Source: Psilocybe azurescens (Eukaryota; Basidiomycota; Agaricomycetes; Agaricales; Agrocybaceae). Taken from it: a DNA stretch of 64,000 bases. Below, in pieces: positions 12,345 to 25,317 of the stretch. Under the pieces are notes generated by a model that was given only the letters and a program-made list of their open reading frames with translations, was not told where the DNA came from and did not search any database. Position 1 is the first letter of the stretch. Every line of letters begins with the position of its first letter. The DNA lies in NCBI GenBank assembly GCA_023853785.1, contig JAJIRX010000757.1, positions 1 through 64,000 on the forward strand. The letters are read 5' to 3'. Both the position numbers and the translations under genes were made by a program.

Positions 12345-13072
12345 CATACGGTACGCCTTTGCTCATGGTTTTTATTTTATTAGCCAGTGAATTAACGAAT
12401 TGGTATGGTGCCTTGGTATTCCATAGATCACTTCGACCTCACTCCAGACTCCAACTCAATCCTGACTGTTTTCTCTGACCAGTTCGGCTGTAGAATACGC
12501 TTTTAGATAGTTTATTTAAGCTCATCTATCTAGCGGTCATTTTCATTTCGCAATTTTCTTCAATTTGACATATTCATTTCCTCCTGAGATACGAGAAATA
12601 ATATTCCAAATCGAAGGAGGTCGTCGAAGACCGGCAATGGCTGTAATCTACGGCTCATTTTCTCTTCTCGAGTTCATCATCATTCTCGAATAATTATATT
12701 CATGCTCACCTCAGTCACACTCTTTTCACTCCTCACACGGTACAGAAGAAGCCTTATGAGTACGACATTGCCATCGAGCAGCCGTGTACCAATTAGTATC
12801 GTGTGGGTCTAATTTATTATTCTGAATGATAGTCCCATGTCTGATGTGATTCTTACTATATCATCGGACAAGTAACGTATCGAACATCGTCTATTTTATA
12901 CAAGTTTGGCGAATTAAGAGTGATGAAACCAACCCATGTCATTCTCGCAAGGTAATACTGTTCTTTGCCCGAATATGTAGATAAACGAGTCAGAGTGAAA
13001 TTGAATCATTCTCTGTTCTTCCGTAGAAAGCTAATGTACATTGGAGAAATGGTAGTTCCGGACTCGCGACAA
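12345..13072. other. Spacer between SecA and the F-box-like gene
   Basis: No gene is seen. Both flanking genes point towards this spacer, so it should hold their two 3' ends. Parts such as 12590-12620 match sequence near 51935 and 58480-58520 in the other blocks. Confidence 0.5.
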
Positions 13073-14746
13073 CTAGGCCATTTCTATCCACTTTTCCTTG
13101 GTCGAAGTTCTGATGCACCGGCTATCTCTGGTCATCTCGACATGACAAAGGCATGTACATTGCTTACCCCAGGCGTTCAAATAGTCCTTCATGTCATCCT
13201 CCTCAAGCTCGAGCTCAATATCGCAAGGGTCGTATTCTGGATGACCAATGCGTGAGGGACCCACCGAATGTTGGGAATTGTTATTCAGGAAAATGGTTTT
13301 ATGAATGGAAACATCATGCAAAAGTTTGAAGGTGTGTAAGTGTTGCATATGAAACAAAATGTCGGGCCCCAGTGAGACGATCAGTCTGTGAGTGAGCTTG
13401 ATGGCATCTCCGCCGTATCGAATCGTCAGAGAGTGAACGTCAGGGGAAGCGGTAGCGCGCTGTAAAGAGAGCTTCGGTGTCCCACTCCGAGATCTCGATC
13501 TCCAGCATTGATGGAGAGAGTATTATGCAGGCCCTGTCGATGCCGTACCGAATTGCCACAAAGTGGATAACAGGGAACATGTCCTGTATAGCAGTGGCGA
13601 ATGCCATGCCGTCTTCTTCCCCTATCTGGGATTTGATATCCAAGCTTTGAAGTGTCTCTGGAAGCCTCCTGAGGTTATCGATAATTTTCTCCATTGGGTC
13701 GGTTATTATCAGGTGCGTGAGATTGGCGAGGAAGCGAAAGCGGAGGAAGATACAATATGGGCCGGTGTAGCTCCACATCCCAGACATCGAGCTCCTCAAC
13801 CCCCTCAATTCATTTTCTGAAATACGGGATTCTCCAATAGAAATCCGAATCCGGGGAATTGTCGAACAATGTACTCCTGAGAATGCGGACATTTGGCTAA
13901 CGTGGTAACGACGTATAAGGGATGGAATAAAAAGTCAAGATGAACAAGTTTGGGGAAGATCCACTTCTCATAATAATCTTCATCATAATCGTCTTCGTCG
14001 ATAAGGCGGTCTCGAAAAAGTGATAAGGCCGAGTTCAATTCTTGGGTCCAGGTGATTGAGAGAGAAGACAACGTAGAGCCTGAGATGTTGTTTCCGTTCA
14101 GAAAGCGAAACAATATGATCCAAGTATCAAGATCCACATTAGGGAAGATTGGATTGTTCAGCGAGAGATGCGTGATGGAAAGGCATGGTAATGGGGTCCC
14201 TAAGTCCTCTAATACAGAGCTTACGCTATATACCGAGAAAGGTTTCCCGAAGTTCGTGAACAGGCAGTCGTTAATGGTGAGAAGTCGAAGAGTCGGGATT
14301 GAACTTAGGGCCTTGTGCGTATAACAAGAAACGACGGTCTTTACGAGCACAATTTCGTACAAGCATCGAAAGGCCGAGATCTGGGAATACACTGCATTGT
14401 GCAGTAGCTTACTTGCTGTCGGCTATATACGTTATCAACGATCGAGCAAGCTCAGTAGAGTGGTGTAACTGACCGAGACAGAGGTCTCCGGCTTTCCGAA
14501 TTCGAAAGCAATGCTTAGAGTCAATTTTCGTGGAAAATAAACCATCTTCGCTTTATAATCCTTCCATGCTTCAATGCTGGAGGATGTCGAGTCCACTTCA
14601 ACCCAACGTAGGTCCCGCAAGAGGTATTTCATGCCTAGTTCCTGGAAGCGATGGCTGGTGGCCACCAGGGCAGCGATAGGTGCTGAGCCGTCGATAAGCT
14701 CAACTACATTGATCCAGATGTCGTTAGGAATGTCATTGGAGTCCAT
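13073..14746 (-). CDS. F-box-like protein with leucine-rich C-terminal part
   Basis: Starts MDSNDIPNDIW at 14746, then V-V-E-L-I-D-G-S-A-P-I-A-A-L-V-A-T-S-H-R-F, an F-box-like helix pattern typical of the large Agaricomycete F-box families. Such proteins usually recruit substrates to SCF ubiquitin ligases. A short intron near 14439-14396 joins to L-Y-S-Q-I-S-A-F-R-C-L. Leucine-rich segments follow: T-L-R-L-L-T-I-N-D-C, L-S-I-T-H-L-S-L-N, then an acidic D-E-D-D-Y-D-E-D patch and K-W-I-F-P-K-L. The last exon ends K-W-I-E-M at 13073. The frame changes twice: at an A-run (TTTT on the plus strand, 13813-13816) and at a C-run (GGGG, 13443-13446). The block B fragment has one fewer base at the second site and keeps the frame. 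About 540 residues if both sites are ignored. Fragments recur at 37.1, 50.5 and 61.0 kb. Confidence 0.65.
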
Positions 14747-16736
14747 GATTCTGAGTGTGTATCGATGTTAAGGAGCGGCACTCTCTTATCATCAAGCGCC
14801 CAATCCAATGCTGTACGTACTTTAAACTCCGCTTCAACCTGTTCAGGTAAAGTCACGTTATCACAAACGACAAATCTCTTCAACCGACGCCTTGCGTAGA
14901 CAACTTGTGTTGAGGCCCGATGCTCTTCACGGCATCAGGAGTCCGTTTTTTAAATACCAGTGTTGGCATACCCGGCGGCTTAGTCAGATTAGTCATTCGC
15001 TTAGACGACATAGTTGGATTTCCGACTACAGTGGCTTCCTGAACAGGTATTATGAGGTTATAGATATGATATTTCCCGCAGTTGGCGCACTCACGCATGT
15101 ATCTCTCAGAGATCAATCTTACAATCGATCAGTTTGCGTCAGACTGAGTTCATATTTACTGACTAGAATTACAGCAGTATTAAGTCCTTTCATTTAACGT
15201 TTTATGAGGACAGAGCTACTATTCACTGAAAAATGGCATAATGAGTTTGGAATAGATAATTTGCAGGTAAACATCAAACCCTTGAAATTCACTACGAGTA
15301 GTCTGCACTAGGTCGAGTAGACATGATTATAATTTGTAAATACACCACGTGCAGATGGAGGTTTTCTACAATACCTGATCTTCCATCTTCCATCATTGAT
15401 CATGTCTGGTTATCCGTTTTGACATGGACGGATATGGTGCATAGTACGACGATGGGGGCATCCAAATAACCCACATTCGTTCTCTCGATAAACCTTTCGT
15501 GATGTGTCTCTGCTAGGTAGGAATAGATATTTAACAGGCACAAGACATGGGGAATGTTCAGCCCGTCACTGATAATCATTTCTTTCTCTGTGCCATTTGT
15601 CTAATATTACCCCACAGGCCCGAAATGGCCCATTTCGATAAACTGGCAGGTCTCTTGATTAACTGTTACCTTATCATCAGGATACTGGTTCTAGATACCT
15701 CTGGTCGCATAATTACGAGTATACTTTAGTCTCTGACAGGATTGATGAATTGTAGAGTGAATTAGGAAGCAGCTCGATAAATGCATATTGATGTATGGAT
15801 ACCCTTCAAACGTGATGTTGTGCAAAAAAAGACAAAGGAAAGAAATTTACCGTAGAAGTGAACGATCATGGTAATACCACGCCTCAATTGCAAGTATCAG
15901 TGTAATAACTCGTTCTCAGGACGGCATAGATTAGTTGCAATAAATACTTATAAATTATGATAGAAATACTTGTGATAGGCTTCTAAAGAGCAAAATGCAC
16001 AACGCCAATAAAAATTAGCATAGTAAGCCGGGAATCGTGTATCTAAAGAAGACAAGACCTACGACCAGACGACTGTCAAAGAAAATGCAAAGCTTAAGTT
16101 CTCCTCAGGCTACTCCGCCAATTGAGTGCTTGAACGTTTTCGAACTAAAACGTTCTGTCATTATGAAACCATTGTACTAGGTATCTCTGATAATTGCACT
16201 TCATACTTGAAATAACAAAGAAACACTGAGCTAGGGAGTCATGTGTGCTGTGTGACATAGCATATGGTGCCGGACTTGTCTTCAACGCCAGCCGCCGCTA
16301 TTTGTAGGGGGTGGGGTGATGCTCTCAAATTTTCGAACTAAGAATCCCGTCGTATAATGTCGGTATGAGACAGGTCTAATAGGTTATGCTTCATACTACT
16401 TTTGTGCCAATGAGTTGAGCCAGGGAGTCATATGTGAATTATTTGGCGCTGGTAGGTTATAGTCGCACGGCGCCAAAATTAGTAAAGAAGCATCAGAAAG
16501 AGCCCCTAGGCGGGTCCATCTTTTTCGGCCAGATATCAGCTGGTGCAAACAAGGTGCAGGCGTCCTGTCATAGTAGAGCCTCATTGGCAAAGGAATGCTC
16601 AATTAGATGAGGCAGTTCTTATGGTGCTGTAGTGAACCAGAAAATTCAGTGAGTCATACGTGTGAATAGTTGATGCTTTTGTACTTTTTTTTAGTACTCA
16701 GGAGAATACAGACGGACACTGCGTTACACCTTGGAG
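14747..16736. other. AT-rich intergenic region
   Basis: About 2 kb with no gene, repeat or RNA that I can support. Short ORFs here show no recognisable motifs. Confidence 0.5.
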
Positions 16737-16743
16737 TATAAAA
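16737..16743 (+). promoter_or_regulatory. TATA box of the 762-aa gene
   Basis: TATAAAA lies 91 bases upstream of the ATG at 16834, a normal distance for a fungal promoter with a short leader. Confidence 0.6.
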
Positions 16744-16833
16744 ACGAACAAGTCTTCACTTGGAAACCTTCAGTTCTACTTCGAAGAATTCCAGATCTCC
16801 TACTTGAACTACAAGCTAACCAGCCCTTTCAAC

Positions 16834-19722
16834 ATGTCTGCATCTACCAATAACCTCACCTTTCGAGATTGTAAGGCCATTTTAACACTTATACCTAATG
16901 AACGTTGCCAACGATGACAATAAAAGTCTTAGCAAGCGACATCGTGTCCACCAAGGCTACAGCATTTGTACGTATTGCCTGCAACTTTGTTACTTCTCGC
17001 TAACGCTCACTATGTAATAGTCCCCGGATATTGTTCCTCACTTCGGCAACAAAGTGGACCCAGCATTGTTGATCAGTGAATACAACCAATTCATCAGTCT
17101 TCCCCTTCAATCAAACGAGATCAACAATATCTTCATTCGGGGACAAACTGCCTCTACTGTCACAACAGGAGACAAAACCGCAATCGTCCTCCGTGCGGTC
17201 CCGAGCGAACTTATTTTATGGCCTCAAGTTTGGAACAAGACGACTCCTCAAGGGCCAGGTCCCTTAGTCATCGATTCTTCAACTCCCAACACAGGTAAGT
17301 TCTCCAAATGTTTATTTTGAGCTAGGAATATTATACTAACGAAGCTAACACCCAGTGGTCGCGTCCGGCACTCCATTTACTCTCACTCCTTCAAACTTGG
17401 GTGGTTTTAACCATGCGCTTATTGCTACGCAAGCTCCAGTCCCGGAAATTGTCAATGCGAAAACTCGCTTGCGAGATGCGTTGCCTCCACCCCCTGCCGA
17501 TGCAAAGAACTGGCAGGACTTGGTCAACTTCTTCAAGAACGACACTTCGACCGTCTATTACAACGTAAGTACGCTTTGATTGATGCCAAAGATTAGAACC
17601 CATAACTACCCCTAGGTTGTGGTAGCAGATCCAAAAGGCGCCTGTTATCAGCGTTTCTACGCGTCTTCACGTCGTTGACGACGGTACAAGTCCTCTCAAC
17701 TTCAGAATCACCATTGAGGTATCTATATGTTACTCCTAACTAAAGCTGAATATTAATAATACCACTCTTTTTAGAGCTCAACCATGCCAGCTGGCACCGC
17801 TGTTTCGCTCTCCTCCCCAAGTGGTCAGATTAACTTGGCCAAAACGCCTCTCTCAGATGACATCGGTGTTCACGTAAACCTGGCACCCGGTTTTGATGAT
17901 ACAGTTACGCTCAACATCTTCCCTGACGCCAACACTGTTATTGAAACTTTTGCCTGGGTGGCCCTCCAAGCCAGTATTGTTGTGCCTCAGACATCCCTGT
18001 CTGGAGGAATCCCTATCAGTGACGTCATCTTGCTCGGCGCTCAAAACATTGTCTTCCACGATGACGCGACCACAAACTTGAGACACGCAAGTCCTGCAGC
18101 CAACAAGATCAAGCAGTATACACAGTTGCAGAAGACGGAATCCCCGGTTTTACTGACAGAGGAGACAGGTGCCGTTGCTAATGTGACAGGCTCTGCCACT
18201 GGGTGGTGGTTCCGAGATGCGATGGGCAACACCAACTTGTTCCCTCGTACTACGGCTGTGTACCATTCACCAGGTATCCATGGGTCTACAAAGTTTTCAC
18301 GTGAAGACAGAATTAATTGAATTTTTTTTTAGACATTCAGCCGGTCGGTACAGCTCCCAGGTCGGATGTCGAGACCATACTCGGTGGTGCAAATGCTAAC
18401 ACAGACTGGAGCGACGGAAACGCTGTGGGAATTAGTCAGGGCGCGCCAAACTACGTCTACCTCCGTGGAAATTGCACCCTGGGCAACAATTATCCCATTC
18501 AAATGAGGTTGTTCTTGATGTATAATCACCTTATTCTCTATCCTTCTCTCTATTCGCAGGCCTCGGTCACTGATTTCGACGACGACGGCGATCCGTTCGT
18601 CGCTCTCCGAAACATGACATCGACATCTGCAAATAGTTTCGACGTGTTGGATTTGCCTTTCGATGTCTTGAATCCTGTTCCCCCACCCGCAGGAAGCGAC
18701 CACTACTGCCTCGTAGCTGAGATGCGTAGTCCTACTGATGATAACCCCGACCCTGACTGGCCGCACGAAGATACAGGGGCATTCGCGTCAGGTGAGCCCT
18801 CAGCTTCGCTTAATCATTTTTTGAGAATATTGATATTGATCATGATGTGTATAGCTGCTGGCCTCGACGTTTGGCTTGCCAGTACTCCCACCGTGTGCTG
18901 GAGAAACGTAGCCTACAAGCCCGGTGGCGCCCAGCTGATCTGCACATGCATTGTGGACATTCCTGCCGGCGTTTATCCATCCTCTGCCCAGTGGACATTA
19001 GAAGTGGATGCCGAGAACGCTCCTGTAGGATCTGCATGTATGTACTTTTGCCAGTCCACTCTGCTTCATCACAAAGATTTTATAACTTAACAATACTATC
19101 TTTGTAGGGAGGTTGACTGGCTCTGGTCCGGCCATTCCCGGCGTCAACATCGGATTTGCTCAGACAACCATTACGGCGCCTAACATGGTTAGTGTTAATC
19201 GCAAACGACACAAAAATGTGCACACCAACTGAACGCTGTAACCTTAGACCCAAGGATGCCACTTCACCGGCCTCCCATCCAGTGGCTATACGTTCTCACT
19301 TGTTCTCCAGTGGTTCGCCAAAGGCCTAGCTCCCGGTGCTGGCATGAACTTCTCATTCCTTTTGTTCACCACCACACCGCCTGCTGGGTACGCCTCGCGC
19401 TATATTTATAGAAAATGCAGTACCTAAACAAAAATTATTTAGAGCGAACTTAGCTGGTAACAACGTTGTTAGAGCTGCTGCAAATCTCCCCGACCAGGCA
19501 GTGGACTGGCCATTCACCGTTGGAATCCACCACCCCGGAGTTGAAAACACGGACGAAGGCACAAAGAAGAGGAATAAAGGATACCTTGGCCACCGCTTCA
19601 AGGAGATTGGACCGAACCCATGGCCCTACGCAAAGGAGGACAAGTTGACTAATTTGACGTCAATTGGGCCTACTACTGTCTATTCTGTCGGCGGCGACCA
19701 CTGGAACTTCAAGTTCAACTGA
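16834..19722 (+). CDS. Intact 11-exon protein of unknown function with two related modules
   Basis: Eleven exons join in frame without correction: 16834-16870, 16933-16967, 17021-17294, 17356-17564, 17626-17718, 17775-18273, 18333-18791, 18855-19037, 19108-19187, 19248-19387 and 19443-19722, giving 762 residues. It starts MSASTNNLTFRD; there is no signal peptide or clear membrane segment, so it is probably cytosolic. Module 1 (about residues 25-180) has D-I-V-P-H-F-G-N, N-N-I-F-I-R-G-Q, L-I-L-W-P-Q-V-W and F-N-H-A-L-I-A-T. Module 2 (about 385-560) has N-Y-V-Y-L-R-G-N, L-I-L-Y-P-S-L-Y and D-H-Y-C-L-V-A-E-M. The shared pattern resembles Ig-like/CARDB beta-sandwich repeats of uncharacterised bacterial and fungal proteins; that is inference. 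The C-terminal part is rich in Gly, Pro and aromatics. No catalytic motif was recognised. Exon 5 could begin elsewhere, but the acceptor before 17626 keeps the frame. Confidence 0.82.
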
Positions 19723-20489
19723 TGGATGGGCGTGAATAATTATGAAATTGGAATCTTCAAATGCGCTTAACCCTTCTCTGTTCTTGTGATATGGCTAACT
19801 TCTTTGACGATAGTATGGAAATGAAAATGTAACTTGCAACTACGACGACCAAAGATGTACTAGTAAATGGGACAATGATATTAAAAGTGTATGTTTTACC
19901 CACAAGGGTCAACTGAGCTTTCTTATTACTGCAATGATTGCATATCAAAACCAGTCGAGACCAGGACCTATTATGGGGCTTGTAATCCCTGCGACGAGAG
20001 TTGTCTTTGTTCACAGTTAGAATGGCAGATCAGATGCTACCGCGCACACTTGAGGAAGGTTTCTTTTGCGGAAGGAGCAGTACATAAATGGCAGGGTAAT
20101 GAGGGATGCATATCATATTTTTACCCTTAAAGGTGATGTGTCGTACGTCCCTGTGCCTCCTTACGTTTTGCAATTTGGATGTGACGTCTTCGGACGCATA
20201 CCCCACCTGTAAGTGGCTAGGCAGATCCGGAATCCCTGGCTACTTTTCGTGGGATTAAATTCTTAACACTACTAGATTATAGGTCGTAGCCAACGGCCTC
20301 GGACGCAATCTCTCACACCCACGAGCTGTCCGTCCAATCTACAGCTGGCAGCTACTCCCACGTAGCCTACCGTTCGCTGCATCCATAGCTCGTAGTTACT
20401 CGCTCGCTCTGTCTAAATTAGCGTCCTGCCTCGGACTGCCACTGGGATGACAGATCCATGTTTTGATGCCGTATGTGTTGTTCATCGAA

Positions 20490-20511
20490 TGATGATGATG
20501 ATGATGATGAT
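20490..20511. repeat. Trinucleotide simple repeat (ATG/GAT)n
   Basis: About seven consecutive ATG/GAT units in noncoding DNA. Confidence 0.8.
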
Positions 20512-23120
20512 AATTCCCGACAGCACGGGATATCTAAAAACAGTGCGGTTGATAATCTTATGCGTATGACACCAGTATTGCGGGATGATATATACGCGAT
20601 GGATTCGGAATAATGCGCGATTATTTAGGGATGTGGGTGCATCAATGAAGATGTGTTGGAGATTTTTGGCTCGCACGGCGTGGTTGTAGAAAAACACAAG
20701 TGTTCCCGGAAGAGACTTTCTTAAAAACCAACTTACTTGGCATGCGGACATCCGTTTACACACATTCGTCGCGACTCGTTGACAGCTGCTACAGCGTCGT
20801 TTCCTGTGTATAAGTATTGATACGTGTTCTATGATATGCGTTCTAAGTTACTTGGTAAGTATGTATAGACCTCTATTTTGAATCCGACTGGCACGCTCGA
20901 ATCGCGTTTGCATTTGTGGTGATGGTGGCTTTTTATCAACTGTTCAGCATCTATCTATCGGATTGATAGAAACGAGTCATTCCCCACCTTAGCACTCGGA
21001 GGACCCGAAAGTCGCGAGTCGAAAATTGTGATGGCAGTGTATGGTATCTACATTTACTACGTAATTGAGGTATGTAGAACACATGTACATACGTGGACAG
21101 ACTTTCTCAGCCCTGCATACCGCTGAAATTTCTGCGCACAGTGACGGTGTTATATCGCAATTCAAGTTAAAAATAGATACCTAACTCTTCTTGAACGCCT
21201 GCACTGGCATGCCCGCGCGCTTGTGTTATTTTTCTTCTTTTCCCCGCTTTCGCTTCAAATGATTGACCGAATATTTCATAGAGCCGGTCGCCAACGCCCC
21301 ACGCATGGTAGTTACCAATAATGGGATACAGACGGCTTACTTAGGAGACTCGGAGTGCTGCCCGCAGGCGATGGCGCTGGTGTCCATGTCCGCCGATTTC
21401 CCAAATATTTCGCCCCTCAAATCCTTAAGTTTGTGGCCTCAGGGTCCTGCCTAATTAGAATAAATTCGTTACAAACTTGGGGGCGAAGATACTTATCGCG
21501 TTTTTTCGAGCCCTCAAATCCAATCCGCACTTTTGGACAAGCTCTTGGTGCTCGGGTGAGTTTAATTGGATTGGTTCTTGTTGGTTTTCACTGACATTGT
21601 GCAGCCAAAGACAAGGTCACTGTAAGAGAAAGTCCTGCCGCCGTCACGATGCAATATCTTTCTCTTTCCGTGAGTCTGTCCTCGGTACTACTTAGTAACA
21701 GTAGAAGACCCGCCAAGACCCACTCGGAGCAAAATGCTGAAAATATCTAGTCTGGGAGTTCATTAATAGGATGAGATAAGGATCGCGGAGGGTGCGAGCA
21801 AGCTTCCAGAATCCATTCTGATTCTATACCTATGGACATAATAAATAGGAGCTGTGTAGTATACAACGTATATACAGAGAAGTTGGGACTTTATGTTTAA
21901 GTACATATGTACGCGCATGCATACATGGGACCGACGCGAAGGACACGACGCCTAGTGCCAGTGCCACATAGGCTCTTAATGTTTAATTTTTAATTGAGTA
22001 ACGGGTCGCATCACATCGTCCACTCCTAGTCGGAGGCGGAGGCTGGTGGGTGTGATCCGTTTCGCTAATCAATTTAATGAATTAAGAGCTTTAGGCCGAC
22101 GGCAGTCGAGGACGCGAATAAGAATCAGCCTACACACATACTCTGTTTATTATTTTAATTATGTACATGCAAGCGAGCGAGATGCGTGTTCTAGAAATAA
22201 GCGAATGAATACTTACTCACATGGGTTAGTTTAATACGCAGTTACCAAGGAAAGGACATTGTGACTGGTGCCTTGAACGTCATTGACGTGGCCTCCAGAG
22301 TAATTAAAGAAGCAGTCCTGACTCCTGACTTGTCTATAGGCTGAGAGGAAGGAAGGAAGGAAGCGAAGAAGAGAAACATACTGCGTTTAAGTTTAATTTG
22401 TGTGTGTACTTGATTAATTTTAATTAAACGCGTCGATCCTCGGGTCCTGTCAGTGGAAAATTGGAAATGGCGTGCGCCGTGCGAGCCAGGGTGGCGGCGG
22501 CTGCGAGAGGAGAGGAGAGGAGCGCACGGGGGACGTCTGGGTGTGCGAGCCCAAGTAGGCTGATGTGGATAGTTGATTAATTAATTAAACGCGTGCGAAT
22601 CCAGAGCCCACGCCCACGCATTCTGCCGCGGCTGCGTTACTTAGCTGCGTTGGGGACTTGATATTCTTAAACATACATTGTTACAAATTACAGGCGTCTA
22701 GAACTTCATGATTCATCCATCGTGTGTGCTCTAGACTCTCGTAGACTCGAGCTGCGGGATCTGACAGTGACAATGCACAGTCTTAGTATCGTCACAGAAA
22801 AGTGTGCCGTCGCCGCCGCCGTCGAGAGTCGAGGTGAACGCCGTTGATTGATTAAATTTCGAGATCGAGGGGTTGCGTTGCGTGACTACTACGCTGAGCT
22901 TACGCGTGTACGTGAGCTGGATTCAGACTGTCTAGGCTGCGGAGAGTGGGTGTGGGTGCGGGTTGTGGGCGTTGATTGATTGATTGTGTTGTTGTCGGAC
23001 AGCTGTTCTCCATTGGATGGGTTTCGAGCCTCGAGCTTCGAGGGTCTTAAAACGCGAGCGAGGTTTAGTGTATTTCGGTAACGGGATCTTCTGAGTCAGT
23101 TCGACTGCTCAGCTTCGTTT

Positions 23121-23650
23121 GTGCAAGGCAAGCCTAAGTGTCGGTACTGCATAATCTCGTGAAGTTATCATATGATTATCATAAAGCGCCTGATAATTGA
23201 TTGGATGATGCCGGATAATAGGTGGATGAATAATGAATGAATGGATTGGATGTCGGATGGGTTCATATCATACAGTGGATCCTGAGTTCGATTGCTGCGT
23301 CTGGACAAGGCAATGCATAATGTTAATATTGTGAAAACATCATATGATCATCATAACGAGCGTCTGATAGTTGATGGATCAATGCTGGATAATGGGTGGA
23401 TGAATAATGGGTAGATTGGATGTCGGATGGGTTCCTACCATATAGTGGATCCTGAGTTCGATTGCTTCGTCTGGACAGGGCAAGTGTCGGTACTCTTCGG
23501 TACTGTATAATGTTGGTATTGTGAAGTCATCATATGATTATCATAACGAGCGTCTGTTAGTTGATTGATTTATATCTGGATAATGGACAATGGGTGGATG
23601 AATAATGGACGGATTAGATGTCGGATGGGTTTCTACCATATGGTGGGATC
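23121..23650 (+). repeat. Three-copy tandem array, unit about 175 bp
   Basis: Units begin near 23124, 23304 and 23474. Each carries, in the same order: GGCAA, a TAATnTTnnTATTGTGAAG-like word, CATATGATTATCAT, GCGCCTGAT or CGAGCGTCTG, GGATAATGG, TGGATGAATAAT, GGATGTCGGATGGGTT and, at the end, a GTGGATCCTGAGTTCGATTG word. The third unit has an extra TCGGTACT repeat. The copies have diverged, so the array is not recent. Confidence 0.8.
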
Positions 23651-24054
23651 CCGACGGACGCGCTTCGGTCTCGAGAGTCGAGACTCGAGTCGGAGTGCGT
23701 CCGAGTCAAGTTATCAACTAGATGCTTACTTACTGCAATGCAGATAGAACGCGGTTAAATTAAAATTACTTGAGATTCCGGCATATCAATAATCTGCGCC
23801 AAGTAGATAGACTGGCATTGACCTCGAGCAAGAGGCTGAGGAAGCCTCGGGGTTGGATTCGGGCTGAGCGATCATAGAGCATTGAGCATAGGGTATCGAG
23901 TCTCAGAGCGCTAACCACGAGCTATTAGTGTGCAGAAACCTCCTCTATCAACGGAATTGAACGACAATTCACACTGCGTGCAATGTGCTCTACGCGGTGT
24001 GCAGTTGTTATCGTGGTCGCCGTCGTGCAGCTGCCATTTCGGGAATCGGGATCC

Positions 24055-24079
24055 ATGATATGATATGATATGATATGAT
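24055..24079. repeat. (ATGAT)5 pentanucleotide repeat
   Basis: Five uninterrupted ATGAT units in noncoding DNA. Confidence 0.85.
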
Positions 24080-25317
24080 TGATGCATCTAAGCGAGCCGA
24101 AGAACAAGGGTGAACATGTACCCCTTTATAGAGGTCGGGGTTATGTTACCCGCTTTGTTGAGATTCTTCTTGGTTCTCGCTCGCAGGTAGGGTGATGGTG
24201 GTGCGTGCCCGGGGCGAGCTCAGTCAGCCTCCTGCTTGCTTCTGCACCCAGATCCCTAACCTTAACTTGAAGTTCTCGCGGTCCTCGCACAGCTACCTGT
24301 AACCCAAGGACTGCAGACGCCGCGCGGGATCTGGCGATACTGTTATTAATAACCCCAAAAAAACATAATGACAGCCTTCACAAAGAAACACTCGTTCGCG
24401 ATCGGAACAAAGACATCGGCCCCATTCGAACGGGTTGCCGTTGCTTGGCTGGCTTTGGCGGCGGCCTTAGCCCAGTCAGGAAATTCGCATCCGGCTGGGT
24501 GTGTGTCTGGGTACAGTAGTCATCAACCAACCACACACGCTCCGCTACGGCTGTTACTGTTACTCGCTTCGAGCGTCGAGCTTTCTCCTTTTTCTGATTC
24601 ACTCTCTCCGCTACTTACGCTTTGCTTTTTTTTGTGTGATACTACTGTGTTTTTGGGCGGTTTATTGTTGTGTCTGTATTGCGTTGGCTGGCTGCTACTC
24701 CATATCCATATCCATACCCTATTCCCTCCCATCAGCCATCTCGACTCCCTGTCCCTGTTCCCTTCCCTAAACGACGTATTCCCAACACATACTCCCTATT
24801 CCGCTTTTCCGACACAAGGCTCTGGTGAGCGTCCTACGCCTCCCGTCCCATCTCCATCCCCAGGACTAGCACAACTGCCACCGACTACGATTCGATTCGA
24901 TTCAGGGACAACTGCACGTACGAACACCACACCACTATACCGCCACGGCCCACGGCCCACACACTCACGCTCGTCGTTGGCCTAGAGGATACCCTGTACC
25001 CACAGGCATAGGCATACCCCCGCACGCAGCTCTCATACGGTTGTCGCCATCATCATCATCACATAGGCTATAGGCATAGGCACAGGCACAGCGTATAGGA
25101 AGCTCCACCGCACCGTACGGCACCGCACCGCGATCAGATACGACAGGAGACAAACGAGCTGATAGGATAGGATTGCATTGCATACGAACTCGATAGGATA
25201 GGATACGAAAGGCTACGAAAGGGGAAGAAAGGATAGACGACGAACGATCAGCGATCAGCGAACAGCGAACAGCAAAGCAGGAAGCAAAGCAGGCAGCAGA
25301 ACAGGCAGCAGAACACA

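Larger units (their letters stand above)
6910..13830. repeat. Block A: left arm of a large inverted duplication
   Basis: This segment and 50520-58260 are paralogous in opposite orientation. Matching landmarks in the same relative order are: the short 'AELF' ORF (7056-7229 versus 57932-58111); the word TTCGCCGGCCGAAAA near 8015 and its counterpart near 57180; the CFEM gene; the 33-bp palindrome (10186-10218 versus 54319-54351); SecA versus SecB; and the C-terminal half of the F-box-like gene. Identity is high over the genes and lower between them. Boundaries are estimates by eye. Confidence 0.8.
19723..25317. other. Long intergenic region upstream of the G-alpha gene
   Basis: No gene is supported over 5.6 kb. 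It contains simple repeats, the array at 23121-23650, and many GATTGATTAA-like and TTAATTAAACGCG words around 22410-22990. From about 24370 the DNA becomes pyrimidine-rich. Just before the G-alpha start (25245-25317) there are short imperfect repeats of AGCGATC and CAGGCAGCAGAA, probably in the 5' untranslated leader. Confidence 0.5.

Noticed and set aside
18509..18560. Possible intron in exon 7 of the 762-aa gene
   Set aside because: The GT-AG pair there would shift the frame; reading through keeps it open and in phase.
24368..24985. 205-codon plus-strand open frame upstream of the G-alpha gene
   Set aside because: Low-complexity Pro/Ser/Leu composition from a pyrimidine-rich tract, with no motif; it is better explained as promoter or leader sequence.
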